From Devosia crocina (GTDB lineage Bacteria > Pseudomonadota > Alphaproteobacteria > Rhizobiales > Devosiaceae), in assembly GCF_900116545.1 (NCBI RefSeq), contig NZ_FPCK01000004.1:1-64000 (forward strand): a stretch of DNA of 64,000 nucleotides. The letters run 5' to 3'. Of the stretch, positions 63,946-64,000 are shown piece by piece. How positions within the stretch are numbered: position 1 is the first letter of the stretch; each line of letters opens with the position of its first letter. The notes beneath the pieces are model-generated. The model was not told the origin of the DNA, ran no database searches, and saw only the letters and a program-made list of their open reading frames with translations. Made by a program: the position numbers and the translations under genes.

Positions 63946-64000
63946 TTACTGCTCCTTAAATCGATAGCCGACGCCGTAAAGCGTTTCGATCATTTCGAAG
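63946..64000 (-). CDS. chvI: Response regulator ChvI, C-terminal fragment (runs off the window)
   Basis: Only the last 18 codons are inside the window; they read FEMIETLYGVGYRFKEQ then stop, the closing strand-turn-strand of an OmpR-type winged helix and the expected ChvI ending. Position six bases upstream of chvG confirms it. The receiver domain lies beyond the right edge. Confidence 0.88.
   Translation of the reverse strand, partial: FEMIETLYGVGYRFKEQ

Overview
The window looks like a chromosomal segment of a high-GC alphaproteobacterium of the order Hyphomicrobiales, most likely a Devosia or Pelagibacterium relative. The evidence is the set of order-typical regulators: a RirA iron regulator, the cell-cycle proteins DivL (phospho-acceptor His replaced by Tyr) and GcrA, a ChvG/ChvI pair followed by short HprK, EIIA-Man and HPr, and clustered GANTC (CcrM) sites upstream of gcrA and divL. 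No tRNA or rRNA body was recognised. Two rrn-like promoters at the left edge point leftwards, so an rRNA operon may begin just outside the window.

Layout. 1-3.9 kb: promoter region, SlyD-like FKBP isomerase, lipoprotein lytic transglycosylase, class D (OXA-type) beta-lactamase, and an HD-GYP response regulator. 3.9-11.9 kb: an L-fucose-type sugar unit (L-fuconate dehydratase, 2-keto-3-deoxy-L-fuconate dehydrogenase, ABC importer), a divergent FadR/GntR regulator with a dyad operator, and an aldo/keto reductase. REP-like hairpins sit in three of its gaps. 12-15.1 kb: Uup-type ABC-F ATPase, a possible small RNA, rirA flanked by two IRO-like boxes, and an IHF/HU gene. 15.1-24.6 kb: ROK regulator, second aldo/keto reductase, small secreted protein, dipeptide-type ABC operon dppABCDF, and a Gfo/Idh/MocA oxidoreductase.

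24.7-39 kb: a CHASE-PAS-GGDEF-EAL protein; ugpBAEC behind a textbook triple Pho box; divL-tsaE (translationally coupled); a chemoreceptor ending in a CheR-docking-type pentapeptide; ahcY with an upstream palindrome. 39.1-43.1 kb: a DUF2937 protein and a quorum-sensing unit (luxR-luxI) whose next gene is a family-2 glycosyltransferase. 43.2-47.6 kb: hslO, argF, argD, and divergent gcrA. 47.9-52.7 kb: a SulP transporter, a small gene, and polA.

52.8-54.9 kb is the most accessory-looking part: a phage-type adenine methylase and a winged-helix protein of visibly lower GC, then a DUF559 nuclease set exactly between two copies of an inverted-repeat element. 55-61 kb: a small charged protein, an ABC exporter, a 38-aa membrane protein, M29 aminopeptidase, DUF924 protein and a two-VOC dioxygenase-like enzyme. 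60.8-64 kb: ptsH, EIIA-Man, hprK, chvG and the 3' end of chvI in one overlapping leftward operon.

Functional themes are carbon, phosphate, iron and peptide acquisition with recognisable operators; cell-cycle control (DivL, GcrA, GANTC clusters); signalling (c-di-GMP, AHL, chemotaxis, PTS-Ntr, ChvGI); and at least four families of dispersed palindromic repeats. Assignments rest on motif recognition only; no database search was run.
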